A DNA stretch of 49,543 nucleotides from Gemella haemolysans (GTDB lineage: Bacteria > Bacillota > Bacilli > Staphylococcales > Gemellaceae): positions 1-49,543 of the forward strand of contig NZ_JAQMFS010000021.1 in the NCBI RefSeq assembly GCF_028308085.1. The letters are read 5' to 3'. This document shows, piece after piece, positions 35,293 through 43,547 of this stretch. The notes beneath the pieces are model-generated. The model saw nothing but the letters and a program-made list of their open reading frames with translations, was not told the origin of the DNA and made no database searches. Each line of letters begins with the position of its first letter. The stretch's first letter is position 1. The position numbers and the translations under genes were made by a program.

Positions 35293-37294
35293 TATTTTAG
35301 AAAAATCGGTAGAAACTATAAAAGGTGTTGGAAAGAAATATTTACAGACTTTAAATGAATTAGAAATATATACAATTCGTGATATTCTGTACAATATTCC
35401 TTACAGAGTATCTAGTTCTACTGATTTTTCTTCTTCTGTAAAGGATAATGAGAAAGTAATAACTACAGGAAAAGTAGAAACTAGAGTAAGTACACAGTTT
35501 TATGGAAATAGAAGAAGTAGATCTTTTTTTACATTGTCAACTTCATCGGGAAGTATTAAAATAGTATTTTTTAATCAGCATTATTTGAAGAAAAATCTTG
35601 TTGAAGGTAGAGATGTAGTAGTTAAAGGTACATATAATGCAACTAATAATACGATAACTGCTTCTAGCGTAAGTTTCAATATAACTGAAGAAAAACCTAA
35701 AGGTGATACTATTGAAGTTTTTTATCATCTGAAACAAGGGATTACACAAAAAAAGTTTATAAAACTTGTTGAAGAATCATTTAAAATGATAGATGGTGAA
35801 AATGTAATATTAGATTTGGTTCCTGAAAATTTTAAAGGGATTTGGAAGTTAGAAAGAATACTTTACACTTTACATTACCCAAAAAATTCAGAAGAGTTTG
35901 ATAAGGCAAGAAAGATGTTTGCTTTTCATGAGTTGTTTAATTATCAGTTGAAATTGCAACTTCAAAATATCAATAATAGAATTGAAGATAATAGATATTC
36001 TGTAGGTGTGAATGAGAAAGATATTAAAGAATTTAAAGATAGTTTACCTTTTACATTAACAGGAGCACAAAGTAGAGTTATTGATGAAATAGTAACGGAT
36101 TTAAATGAACCTTATAAAATGGACAGATTGTTACAAGGTGATGTAGGTAGTGGTAAAACCGCAGTTGCAGCGGCAACTTTATATGCAACAATAAAAGCAG
36201 GATATCAAACAGCTATTATGGCACCGACAGAGATTCTAGCAAATCAACACTTTGAAACATTCTTTGAGTTTTTTAAAGACTTAAATATTTCAGTTGCGCT
36301 TTTAACAAGTAGTACACCTAAGAAAGAAAGAAATACTATTTTAAGTCTACTTGAAGTAGGTGAGATAGAATTATTAATTGGAACTCATTCTTTAATTCAA
36401 GAAGATGTAAAGTTTAATAATTTAAAATATGTAATTACAGACGAACAACATCGTTTCGGAGTAAGACAACGTCAATTATTAAGTAATAAAGGTGAAGCTG
36501 TTAATTCATTGATGATGACAGCAACACCAATACCAAGAAGTTTAGCAATCACTTTAATTACTGATATTAAAGTTTCAACAATAGATGAGTTACCAGCAGG
36601 TAGAAAAAAAGTTCAGACTTATAAAGCTAATAATAAGAGTTTTTATAAGGTGCTAGATAATATTCGAATGGAACTTGATAATGGAAGACAAGGTTATGTA
36701 GTCTGTCCATTAATTGAAGAATCTGAGAAAATGGATCTTCAAAATGTTGAAGAAACATACGAAAATATTAAAAATTATCTACCAGATGATTATAAAATTG
36801 CAATACTTCATGGTAAGATGAGTAATAAGGAAAAAGACGCAATTGTTGAAAAATATTTAAATAAAGAAATACATATATTAATCTCCACAACAGTTATTGA
36901 AGTTGGAGTAAATGTTCCTAATGCAACATTTATGATAATAGTAGATGCTCATCGCTTTGGTCTTGCTACTTTGCACCAACTTCGCGGTCGAGTAGGAAGA
37001 AGTAAATATCAATCATACTGTATTTTAGTGACAGACTCTAAGAGTGAACGAATTGATATAATGTGTTTAGAAAATGATGGATTTAAAATTGCAGAATTTG
37101 ACTTAAAACAACGAGGACCAGGAGATTTCTTTGGTACGAAACAAAGTGGTGTTCCTAGTTTTAAAGTTGCAGATTTAATAAATGACGTAGATTTAATGTA
37201 TTTGGCTAAAAAATTAGCGGTGAAAATTATTGAAGTAACCGATAATAAAGAACGATTATTACAGTATGTTGGATTAGAAGAGACAATAATTTAG
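35285..37294 (+). CDS. recG: ATP-dependent DNA helicase RecG
   Basis: This 669-residue enzyme reverses stalled replication forks and migrates Holliday junctions. The N-terminal wedge/OB domain (about 1-160) is followed by motor domains with Walker A GDVGSGKTAVA (near 285), DEQHRFGVRQRQ (near 387), TATPIPRSLA, and QLRGRVGRSKYQSYC with the TRG region after it. The length is typical. Its start overlaps sdaAA. The recG-plsX order is conserved in Bacilli, but a sortase gene is inserted between them here. Confidence 0.96.
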   Translation: MINILEKSVETIKGVGKKYLQTLNELEIYTIRDILYNIPYRVSSSTDFSSSVKDNEKVITTGKVETRVSTQFYGNRRSRSFFTLSTSSGSIKIVFFNQHYLKKNLVEGRDVVVKGTYNATNNTITASSVSFNITEEKPKGDTIEVFYHLKQGITQKKFIKLVEESFKMIDGENVILDLVPENFKGIWKLERILYTLHYPKNSEEFDKARKMFAFHELFNYQLKLQLQNINNRIEDNRYSVGVNEKDIKEFKDSLPFTLTGAQSRVIDEIVTDLNEPYKMDRLLQGDVGSGKTAVAAATLYATIKAGYQTAIMAPTEILANQHFETFFEFFKDLNISVALLTSSTPKKERNTILSLLEVGEIELLIGTHSLIQEDVKFNNLKYVITDEQHRFGVRQRQLLSNKGEAVNSLMMTATPIPRSLAITLITDIKVSTIDELPAGRKKVQTYKANNKSFYKVLDNIRMELDNGRQGYVVCPLIEESEKMDLQNVEETYENIKNYLPDDYKIAILHGKMSNKEKDAIVEKYLNKEIHILISTTVIEVGVNVPNATFMIIVDAHRFGLATLHQLRGRVGRSKYQSYCILVTDSKSERIDIMCLENDGFKIAEFDLKQRGPGDFFGTKQSGVPSFKVADLINDVDLMYLAKKLAVKIIEVTDNKERLLQYVGLEETII

Positions 37295-37303
37295 GAGGAT
37301 TCA

Positions 37304-37939
37304 ATGAATAAAAAACTTAAAAATACAATATTAAATATTCTTATTGTAGTATTGCTATGTACGTCAGTAGTGTTAATATTCAAAAATCAAATTAGAGAAT
37401 ATTTAACAGGAAATGCTAACGATAAGATAATAACAGCTTATAAAAATGGTAAAGGTGAAGTAGACATACCATGGTGGCAAAAAATGTTTACAGATAACGA
37501 ATCAAAAATTAAACTAACTGATTCAATGTTAGGAATTTTAAAAATTGATAGTGTACAAATAGAAGAGCCAATTTTCCAAGATGTCACTGAAATCAACTTA
37601 ATTAATGGAGTAGCAACATCACAAGAACCATCAACTTTAGATGCACAAAACGTAGTTATCGCAGGTCACAGTGTGCAAGGTGTGGGTATAAGATTTAATA
37701 ATTTAAACAAAATCAAAACTGGAGCTAAGATTCAAATTATTTCAAAAGATAAATTACGCACATATGAAGTAAATAAACTTTATGATGTAGTGCCAACGCA
37801 AGTTGAAATTTTAGAACAACATGAAAATGAACCGAAGATATTAAAATTATTTACATGTGATAATTTCAATCCGCAAACAGGTGTATGGGAAAGTAGGTTT
37901 GTAGTCGAAGCAAAATTAATAGGAGAAGAAAGTGCATAA
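37304..37939 (+). CDS. srtA: Class A sortase
   Basis: This 211-residue membrane transpeptidase links LPXTG proteins to peptidoglycan. It has an N-terminal signal anchor (about residues 8-27), the catalytic His122 in AGHSVQG, Cys185 in LKLFTCDNFN and Arg198 in ESRFVVEA. The FTC and Trp-Glu spacing fits housekeeping sortase A. An AGGAGG ribosome site precedes the ATG. It lies between recG and plsX and overlaps plsX by 8 bases. Its natural clients here are the LPKTG protein at the left edge and the large YSIRK-type adhesin at the right. Confidence 0.93.
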   Translation: MNKKLKNTILNILIVVLLCTSVVLIFKNQIREYLTGNANDKIITAYKNGKGEVDIPWWQKMFTDNESKIKLTDSMLGILKIDSVQIEEPIFQDVTEINLINGVATSQEPSTLDAQNVVIAGHSVQGVGIRFNNLNKIKTGAKIQIISKDKLRTYEVNKLYDVVPTQVEILEQHENEPKILKLFTCDNFNPQTGVWESRFVVEAKLIGEESA

Positions 37940-38918
37940 TATTATGAAAATAGGTATTGATATATTAGGTGTTGATGAACCTAGTAGAATTGTTAACTTT
38001 GTAAATAGTTATAAAGATGAAGAAGTAGAACTTTATGTTTATGGACTTGAAGAAAACTTAAAACAAATAACTAAAACAGAAAATATTGTTAAGAATATTT
38101 GTACTGAAGAAGTATTGATGTCTGATGATGCGGCGCGTGTTCATAGAAAGAAAAAAGATGCCTCAATGATTAGAATGTTATCTGATTTAAATGAAGGAAT
38201 AATTGATGTAGCGATTTCTGGAGGAAGTACAGGTGCATTTATGGCAAGTTCATTATTTATGTTAGGTCGCATCGAAGGAATTTCAAAACCAGGATTAGCA
38301 TCACTATTACCTACAAAAAGCGAACATAAGTTTTTACTTACAGATTTAGGAGCTAATGTAGAAGGTAAACCAGATGATTTAGTAAATTATGCTAAACTAG
38401 GTCAATTATATATGAAATATATTTATAATATAGAAACACCCTCTGTAGCATTACTAAATGTAGGTGTAGAAGAATCAAAAGGAAACAAAGTATATAAAGA
38501 AGCGCATAAGTTACTTAAAGAAGATATTAATAACTTCAAAGGAAATATTGAAGCTAGAGAAATTCTTGAGCATAAATATGATATAGTTATCGCAGATGGT
38601 TTTGCTGGAAATGTGTTATTAAAAACTATAGAAGGTGTTGCTAGTACTTTAGGTTCTATGATTAAAGGAATCTTTATGGAAAGCATTTTAACTAAAATTT
38701 CAGCATTACTTGTAAAAAGTGGAATTACGAAATTTAAAAAGAAATTTGATTATAGTGAATATGGTGGAGCATTCCTACTAGGAATTAAGAAACCAAGTAT
38801 AAAAGTTCATGGTTCTGCTGATGAAAATGCACTATATTATGCAGTTCAACAAGCAAAACAAATACACAAAACAAAACTTTATGATATAATGATAGAAACG
38901 ATGGAAAAAGGAGAATAA
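37932..38918 (+). CDS. plsX: Phosphate acyltransferase PlsX
   Basis: This 328-residue peripheral enzyme makes acyl-phosphate from acyl-ACP for the first step of phospholipid synthesis with PlsY. Motifs: ISGGSTGAFMASSLFMLGRI, KPGLASLLPT, LLTDLGANVEGKPDDL, PSVALLNVGVEESKG and IADGFAGNVLLKTIEG. The N-terminus GIDILGVD departs from the usual VDAMGGD. The GTG start at 37932 has GGAG 6 bases upstream; the ATG at 37944 gives a more standard N-terminus but no spaced ribosome site. acpP follows after 5 bases. Confidence 0.93.
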   Translation: MHNIMKIGIDILGVDEPSRIVNFVNSYKDEEVELYVYGLEENLKQITKTENIVKNICTEEVLMSDDAARVHRKKKDASMIRMLSDLNEGIIDVAISGGSTGAFMASSLFMLGRIEGISKPGLASLLPTKSEHKFLLTDLGANVEGKPDDLVNYAKLGQLYMKYIYNIETPSVALLNVGVEESKGNKVYKEAHKLLKEDINNFKGNIEAREILEHKYDIVIADGFAGNVLLKTIEGVASTLGSMIKGIFMESILTKISALLVKSGITKFKKKFDYSEYGGAFLLGIKKPSIKVHGSADENALYYAVQQAKQIHKTKLYDIMIETMEKGE

Positions 38919-38923
38919 AAGTA

Positions 38924-39154
38924 ATGGCAATTTTCGAAGAAGTAAAAGAAATTATTACTAAATATATTAAAGTTGATGCAGATAAAATTACATTAGAATC
39001 AAGATTAAACGAAGATCTAGATGCTGATTCAATTGATGTTGCAGATGTAGTAATGGATATTGAAGAAAAATATGGTTTTGAATTTTCAGATGAAGATGCA
39101 GAAAACATTGTAGAAATCAAAGATTTAGTAAGAGTAATTGAAGAAAGAAAATAA
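38924..39154 (+). CDS. acpP: Acyl carrier protein
   Basis: This 76-residue acidic helical carrier has the phosphopantetheine Ser in DADSIDVADVVMDIEEKYG (usually DSLD). The first residues FEEVKEIITKYIKVDADKIT are typical. In many Bacilli fabD and fabG lie between plsX and acpP; here they are absent. The protein supplies acyl groups to PlsX, and possibly to the acyltransferase fusion upstream (inference). A terminator follows. Confidence 0.95.
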   Translation: MAIFEEVKEIITKYIKVDADKITLESRLNEDLDADSIDVADVVMDIEEKYGFEFSDEDAENIVEIKDLVRVIEERK

Positions 39155-39164
39155 AATGAATAAG

Positions 39165-39202
39165 AGCTAGAGTTTTACTTTAAGTATGACTCTAGTTTTT
39201 TA
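39165..39202 (+). terminator. acpP terminator
   Basis: CTAGAGT (39167-39173) pairs with ACTCTAG (39189-39195), followed by T6. It ends the long rpoY-to-acpP series. Confidence 0.78.
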
Positions 39203-39313
39203 TTAAATTGTTTTACTATAGGTACGAAAGTAAATATTTAAACTAGTTGTAAGTTTTATATGATAAGATAATTTTCAATATTATTTATATCGTATAGAAA
39301 TTACCTTTTTAGC

Positions 39314-39342
39314 TTTTAAGTGAAAGTAAAATATGATATAAT
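39314..39342 (+). promoter_or_regulatory. Promoter of the DedA-hydrolase fusion gene
   Basis: Extended -10 TGATATAAT (TATAAT 39337-39342); the -35 (about 39314-39319) is weak. Confidence 0.6.
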
Positions 39343-39379
39343 TTATTAGAAAATAAATAAAAAGGAGAATAGTTTATAT

Positions 39380-40690
39380 ATGGAAATGTTATTTAAACTA
39401 TTGGCTGAACATGTATATATAATATTATTTGTGTCGCTTATCTTGGAGTTTGCGGCTCTTCCTCTACCAGGCGAAACGATGATGGTAGTAGCTGGAATAA
39501 TGGCATATAATAATCATGGAAGTTATATAGGGATGATTGTTGCAAGTGCATTAGGAACTGTTTTAGGTATGCAATTTTCTTATGAAGTTGGGAGAAGGTT
39601 AGGAACTAGGGCAGTTGATAAGTATGGTTCATATATTGGACTTACACCATATAGAATGACGAAAGCAGCTGATTTTTTTAATAGATTTGGTAACATAGTA
39701 ATAGTAATTGCGTACTTTTTACCAGGAGTTAGACACATACTTGGATATTTCTCTGGTATTTCACGTATAAATGCTAAAAGATTCCATGTATATTCAACAG
39801 TTGGAGGTATCCTTTGGGTAGTAGTGTTTATTACGCTAGGATATGTATTAGGGCCTAGTGCTCCACATGCATTCAAATTATTACATAAATATGGAACAAT
39901 GTTGTTTATTGTAGCTATAGCTGCATTGTTTATTTACTTAATATTTAAAAAATTAGGTGCAAAAGATTTTGCGGTGTTCTTTAAAAAACGAATTAAATAT
40001 ATAGTGGTACTTTTAATTGTAGAGGCTGCTGTATTAATGAAATTTGTAGTATTAGATGAAAGAGCTCATCCAAAATTTAAATCAGCTATAATCTTTTATT
40101 GCTTAGGATTTTTAGCCTTTGTAGCATTTTTACTATATCTAAGAGTAACTTTAAAACATGATACATCTGAGAAGTTACTTGTAGTTGTTGATTATCAAAA
40201 AGATTTTGTTGATGGTGCATTAGGTTTTGAAACTGCTGATCAACTTGATAAAGTCATTGCAAATAAAATTGATGAATATTTGAAAGCTGGTCAAGATGTA
40301 ATATTTACAAAAGATACACATTACACAAACTATCTTTCAACTCGTGAAGGTAAACATTTACCGATTGAGCATTGTATAATAGATAGTGAAGGTCACAATT
40401 TATATGGAGATGTTGCTAATTATGAAAGTTATGCGAAAAGAGTATTTAATAAAACATCTTTTGGTAGTATTGATTTAGCACATTATATCTCACGTAGTGA
40501 CTATAAAGAAGTAGAATTTTGTGGTTTAGTTTCAAATATCTGTGTACTAAGTAATATTATTATGACACAAACATATAATGAGAAAGTTGAAATTACGGTT
40601 GACTTAAATGCTACAAAAGGATTGAGTGAAGAAGTAAATTCAACATTTAAGACATATCTACAGAATTTAACAGTAAATGTAAAAGAATAA
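39380..40690 (+). CDS. Fusion: DedA-family membrane domain + nicotinamidase-like cysteine hydrolase
   Basis: This 436-residue protein joins two families. Residues 1 to about 195 are DedA (SNARE-associated/VTT), a group linked to lipid scrambling and membrane homeostasis: EFAALPLPGETMMVVAG, LGTVLGMQFSYEVGRRLG and FGNIVIVIAYFLPGVRHILGYFSGISR. Two further membrane spans follow (about 208-250). Residues 262-436 are an isochorismatase-fold hydrolase with Asp271 in VVDYQKDF, Lys358 in FNKTSFGS and Cys388 in SNICVL, the full triad, plus the nicotinamidase metal-site segment TKDTHYTNYLSTREGKHLPIEHC. It would hydrolyse nicotinamide or a similar amide at the membrane. AAAGGAG precedes the ATG. The frame is continuous, so this is no sequencing join. 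Confidence 0.85.
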   Translation: MEMLFKLLAEHVYIILFVSLILEFAALPLPGETMMVVAGIMAYNNHGSYIGMIVASALGTVLGMQFSYEVGRRLGTRAVDKYGSYIGLTPYRMTKAADFFNRFGNIVIVIAYFLPGVRHILGYFSGISRINAKRFHVYSTVGGILWVVVFITLGYVLGPSAPHAFKLLHKYGTMLFIVAIAALFIYLIFKKLGAKDFAVFFKKRIKYIVVLLIVEAAVLMKFVVLDERAHPKFKSAIIFYCLGFLAFVAFLLYLRVTLKHDTSEKLLVVVDYQKDFVDGALGFETADQLDKVIANKIDEYLKAGQDVIFTKDTHYTNYLSTREGKHLPIEHCIIDSEGHNLYGDVANYESYAKRVFNKTSFGSIDLAHYISRSDYKEVEFCGLVSNICVLSNIIMTQTYNEKVEITVDLNATKGLSEEVNSTFKTYLQNLTVNVKE

Positions 40691-40694
40691 AATC

Positions 40695-40745
40695 AAATAC
40701 GAATTATTTTCTAAACATTATGAAAATAATTCGTATTTTTTTGTT
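40695..40745 (+). terminator. Terminator after the DedA fusion gene
   Basis: A perfect 17-bp stem (40695-40711 with 40722-40738) is followed by a T-rich run. Confidence 0.9.
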
Positions 40746-40751
40746 TTTTAA

Positions 40752-40780
40752 TAGAAAATAAGTAGATTTTATGTTAAACT
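40752..40780 (+). promoter_or_regulatory. Promoter of the ATP-grasp gene
   Basis: TAGAAA (40752-40757), 17 bp, extended -10 TGTTAAACT (TAAACT 40775-40780), about 30 bp before the start codon. Confidence 0.5.
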
Positions 40781-40811
40781 AGTAGATAAAATTAGGAAAG
40801 AAGGGATTATT

Positions 40812-41978
40812 ATGAATTATTTATTAGTATCACCAAATTTTCCAACTTTTCAGGAAAATTTCGCAAGAAAGTTAGTAGAAAAAGGAGTTAAAGTATTAGG
40901 AATAGGTAGTGAAAGTTACGATAATCTTTCTAGTGGTTTAAAGGATGCTTTAACTGAATATTACAAAGTAAATGATTTAGAAAATTATGAAGAAGTTTTA
41001 AGAGGTGTAGCGTTTTTAATCTATAAGCATGGAGTTATAGATAGAGTGGAGTCTAATAATGAGCATTGGTTATTTTTAGATTCAATAATTAGAGAACAGT
41101 TTAATATAACTGGTGTGAAACCGAAAAAACTAGATTTTACAAAATATAAATCGAAAATGAAAGAAAGATTTATTAAAGCTAATGTTCCAGTAGCTAAGGG
41201 ACGTGCTGTAAAGAATATTAAAGAACTTGAAAAAGCAATTAAAGAGATAAAATTACCAGTAATAGCTAAACCAGATAATGGTGTGGGAGCGAGTAATACA
41301 TATAAACTTTTATCAAAAAAAGATGTAGAAAATTTTAAAAAACAATGGACTCAAGAGGTTGTATACTTTATTGAAAGTTATATAGACAATGGAATTCTTT
41401 GTACGTATGACGGACTAATTGACTCAAGAGGAGAAGTTGTTTTTGAAACTAGTTTTTATTACACAAAACCTACATTAGATCTATTAAATGATAGTCTTGA
41501 TTATGGAAATATTATATCAAAAGAAATAGATCCTAAATTAAGAGATTATGGGAGGAAAATTGTTAAGGAATTTGATATGAAAGAGAGATTTTTCCATATT
41601 GAGTTCTTCAAATTGCCAAATAACGATTATATCGCTTTAGAATATAATAACCGAATAGCGGGTGGATATACAGTTGATTTATATAATCATACTTATGAAT
41701 GTGATTTATTTGAGATGTATGCGGATGTAGTAGTTGGTAATTCACCGAAAAAAGTGAATAATAACTATAATGGCATTGCTTTATCAAGACGTGATAAATA
41801 TACTTATAAATATTCTAATGAAGATATTTATAATAAATACTCAAAAGAAATTCGCTTAATAGATAGAGTACCAGCGGTTTTTGCAACAGCTATGGGAGAG
41901 TGGATGTATATCTTAGTAGACGAAAATATTGAAAATATTAGCGAAATGATGACTTATATTCATGAAAAAAATGAATAG
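40812..41978 (+). CDS. ATP-grasp ligase of unknown substrate
   Basis: This 388-residue cytosolic ATP-grasp protein should join a carboxylate to an amine or thiol using ATP. The N-terminal Rossmann-like part (about 1-110) starts MNYLLVSPNFPTFQENFARKL. The ATP-grasp core has LPVIAKPDNGVGASNTYKL (about 150-168), and the metal-binding end FFHIEFFKLPNNDYIALEYNNRIAGGY (about 265-291) with Glu and Asn-x-Arg. It resembles short carbamoyl-phosphate-synthetase-like ligases, but the product cannot be predicted. Eleven bases separate it from an M50-type protease gene, so the two are cotranscribed. Confidence 0.82.
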   Translation: MNYLLVSPNFPTFQENFARKLVEKGVKVLGIGSESYDNLSSGLKDALTEYYKVNDLENYEEVLRGVAFLIYKHGVIDRVESNNEHWLFLDSIIREQFNITGVKPKKLDFTKYKSKMKERFIKANVPVAKGRAVKNIKELEKAIKEIKLPVIAKPDNGVGASNTYKLLSKKDVENFKKQWTQEVVYFIESYIDNGILCTYDGLIDSRGEVVFETSFYYTKPTLDLLNDSLDYGNIISKEIDPKLRDYGRKIVKEFDMKERFFHIEFFKLPNNDYIALEYNNRIAGGYTVDLYNHTYECDLFEMYADVVVGNSPKKVNNNYNGIALSRRDKYTYKYSNEDIYNKYSKEIRLIDRVPAVFATAMGEWMYILVDENIENISEMMTYIHEKNE

Positions 41979-41989
41979 GAGAAAAATTT

Positions 41990-43072
41990 ATGAAGAGTAA
42001 GATTATTAACGGACTTTTACAAATATTAGGAATTATGATCGTTGGTGCAATAATAGGATATGCAGTTGGTAAGATTGTAGGAGATTCACTTTCGAGGGTT
42101 GATAAACCAAATATTATATTGTTATTAATAACGGGAGTTATAGCTTTCATACTACATGTTATAATCCATGAAGCAGGGCATTTAGTATTTGGATTATTAT
42201 CTGGCTATAAATTTATAAGCTTTAGAGTATTTGATTTTAAAATTATAAAGGATGAGAATAGGAAATTTAAAATCAGATATGAAAGACTGGCAGGAACTGG
42301 TGGTCAGTGTCTAATGAGAGCCCCTGAATATATTGAAGGAAAATTTAAGTATAAATTATATTTATTAGGTGGAGTAACGTTTAATCTAGTGTTTTCTATT
42401 GTATTTTGGCTAATTCTACCGAGTTATTATACATTATTATTTGCTTTAATAGGATTTGCATTAGCTTTTCTAAACTTGATTCCGATGGGATTCAATGATG
42501 GAATGACTTTTTATCATGCTAGTAAAGATGAAACTACTAGATTTGTTCTATACTTACAATTAGAATACGTATATTATCAAAGTATTGGTAAGAATTTATT
42601 AATAGAAAAACCTGAAATAGTAGAGAAGATAAATTCATTAGAAATAACTAATACTAATTATTTAACTGATGCATTAGAATTTATTAAATTAGAAGGATTG
42701 GAATATTTCTTTGAATTTGATTCATTATACAATGAAACAAGAAAACTATATATTGAAAGAGATGATTTATTACCAGTTTATAAAATTGAACTTATGGCAT
42801 TGTTAGTGAAATTAATAAGCTTGGTTAATCCTGAAGATGAATTATTAGAAGAACTTATGAAGGATAAAACTTTATTAGCAAGGTTTAAACAAAAAAATCC
42901 ACAGACAAAAAATATACTCGCGACATATGAATGGGGAGTAAAATTAGACGATGAAAAAGCTATGATCCTAATTGAAGAAGCTAGAAAATTAAAAAATAAA
43001 GCGCCTAATTTATATGTTCAAAATCTAGAAATGAAATACTGCGATTATTTAGAAAATAAAATTTTAAATTAA
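41990..43072 (+). CDS. M50-like (site-2-type) membrane metalloprotease
   Basis: This 360-residue protein has several membrane segments in the first 170 residues. HEAGH, with the HExxH zinc motif, lies in a transmembrane stretch (HVIIHEAGHLVFGLLSG, near 57-73). FLNLIPMGFNDGMTFYHA (near 160-177) matches the second family motif (N-x-x-P-x-x-x-x-DG), whose Asp is a zinc ligand. The remaining 180 residues are soluble, charged and mostly helical, with no recognised domain. AGGAG precedes the ATG. It follows the ATP-grasp gene directly and ends at a terminator. Substrate unknown. Confidence 0.8.
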   Translation: MKSKIINGLLQILGIMIVGAIIGYAVGKIVGDSLSRVDKPNIILLLITGVIAFILHVIIHEAGHLVFGLLSGYKFISFRVFDFKIIKDENRKFKIRYERLAGTGGQCLMRAPEYIEGKFKYKLYLLGGVTFNLVFSIVFWLILPSYYTLLFALIGFALAFLNLIPMGFNDGMTFYHASKDETTRFVLYLQLEYVYYQSIGKNLLIEKPEIVEKINSLEITNTNYLTDALEFIKLEGLEYFFEFDSLYNETRKLYIERDDLLPVYKIELMALLVKLISLVNPEDELLEELMKDKTLLARFKQKNPQTKNILATYEWGVKLDDEKAMILIEEARKLKNKAPNLYVQNLEMKYCDYLENKILN

Positions 43073-43082
43073 TAATATAATT

Positions 43083-43114
43083 GTCGGTAGCATGAATATG
43101 CTACTGATTTTTTT
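43083..43114 (+). terminator. Terminator after the M50-like gene
   Basis: A 9-bp stem with one G-U pair (cggtagcat 43085-43093, atgctactg 43098-43106) and GAAT loop is followed by a T run. Confidence 0.85.
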
Positions 43115-43383
43115 GTTTAATTTACGAAAAAAAGGTGTATGTTAAAAGAAAAACTGTAAACGTTCTCGAAAAAAGTTGAATTATATATATAATAATTTTA
43201 TTAATAAATTATGTAAACATCAGAAAAGCTATAATAAAAAGTATTGGCAGTTTTAAATATTAAGATTATGTAAATTGATATTTTTCTTAAAAAGATGTTA
43301 TTTGTTAAATTAAACAACTATTTTCTTATGAAAAAAACAGTTATTTTTATAACTTAAACCTACTTAAAATATAGAAAAAGCTA

Positions 43384-43412
43384 TTGACACAAGTTTATTT
43401 TATAGTTAAAAT
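43384..43412 (+). promoter_or_regulatory. Adhesin promoter
   Basis: Consensus TTGACA (43384-43389), 17 bp, TAAAAT (43407-43412). The predicted leader is about 130 nt and begins with an inverted repeat, GTGATTAT (43421-43428) and ATAATCAC (43454-43461), which could be an mRNA 5' stem or an operator. Confidence 0.7.
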
Positions 43413-43547
43413 TAACTAAAGTGATTATAAAATAAAGTAATAGTTTAATATTCATAATCACATAATTATCATTGTTTTTAAAAATATTTTTATATTTATT
43501 TTAAAGGTGAATTATATTTTTTATTGTTTATTTAGGAGGGAATAGTA

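Larger units (their letters stand above)
43073..43547. other. 475-bp regulatory spacer before the giant adhesin gene
   Basis: After the terminator this AT-rich spacer holds a cre-like sequence tgtaaacgttctcg (43155-43168; one mismatch to TGWAANCGNTNWCA), two further TGTAAA copies (about 43213, 43269), the adhesin promoter and its leader. No coding frame with a ribosome site was seen. Confidence 0.6.
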
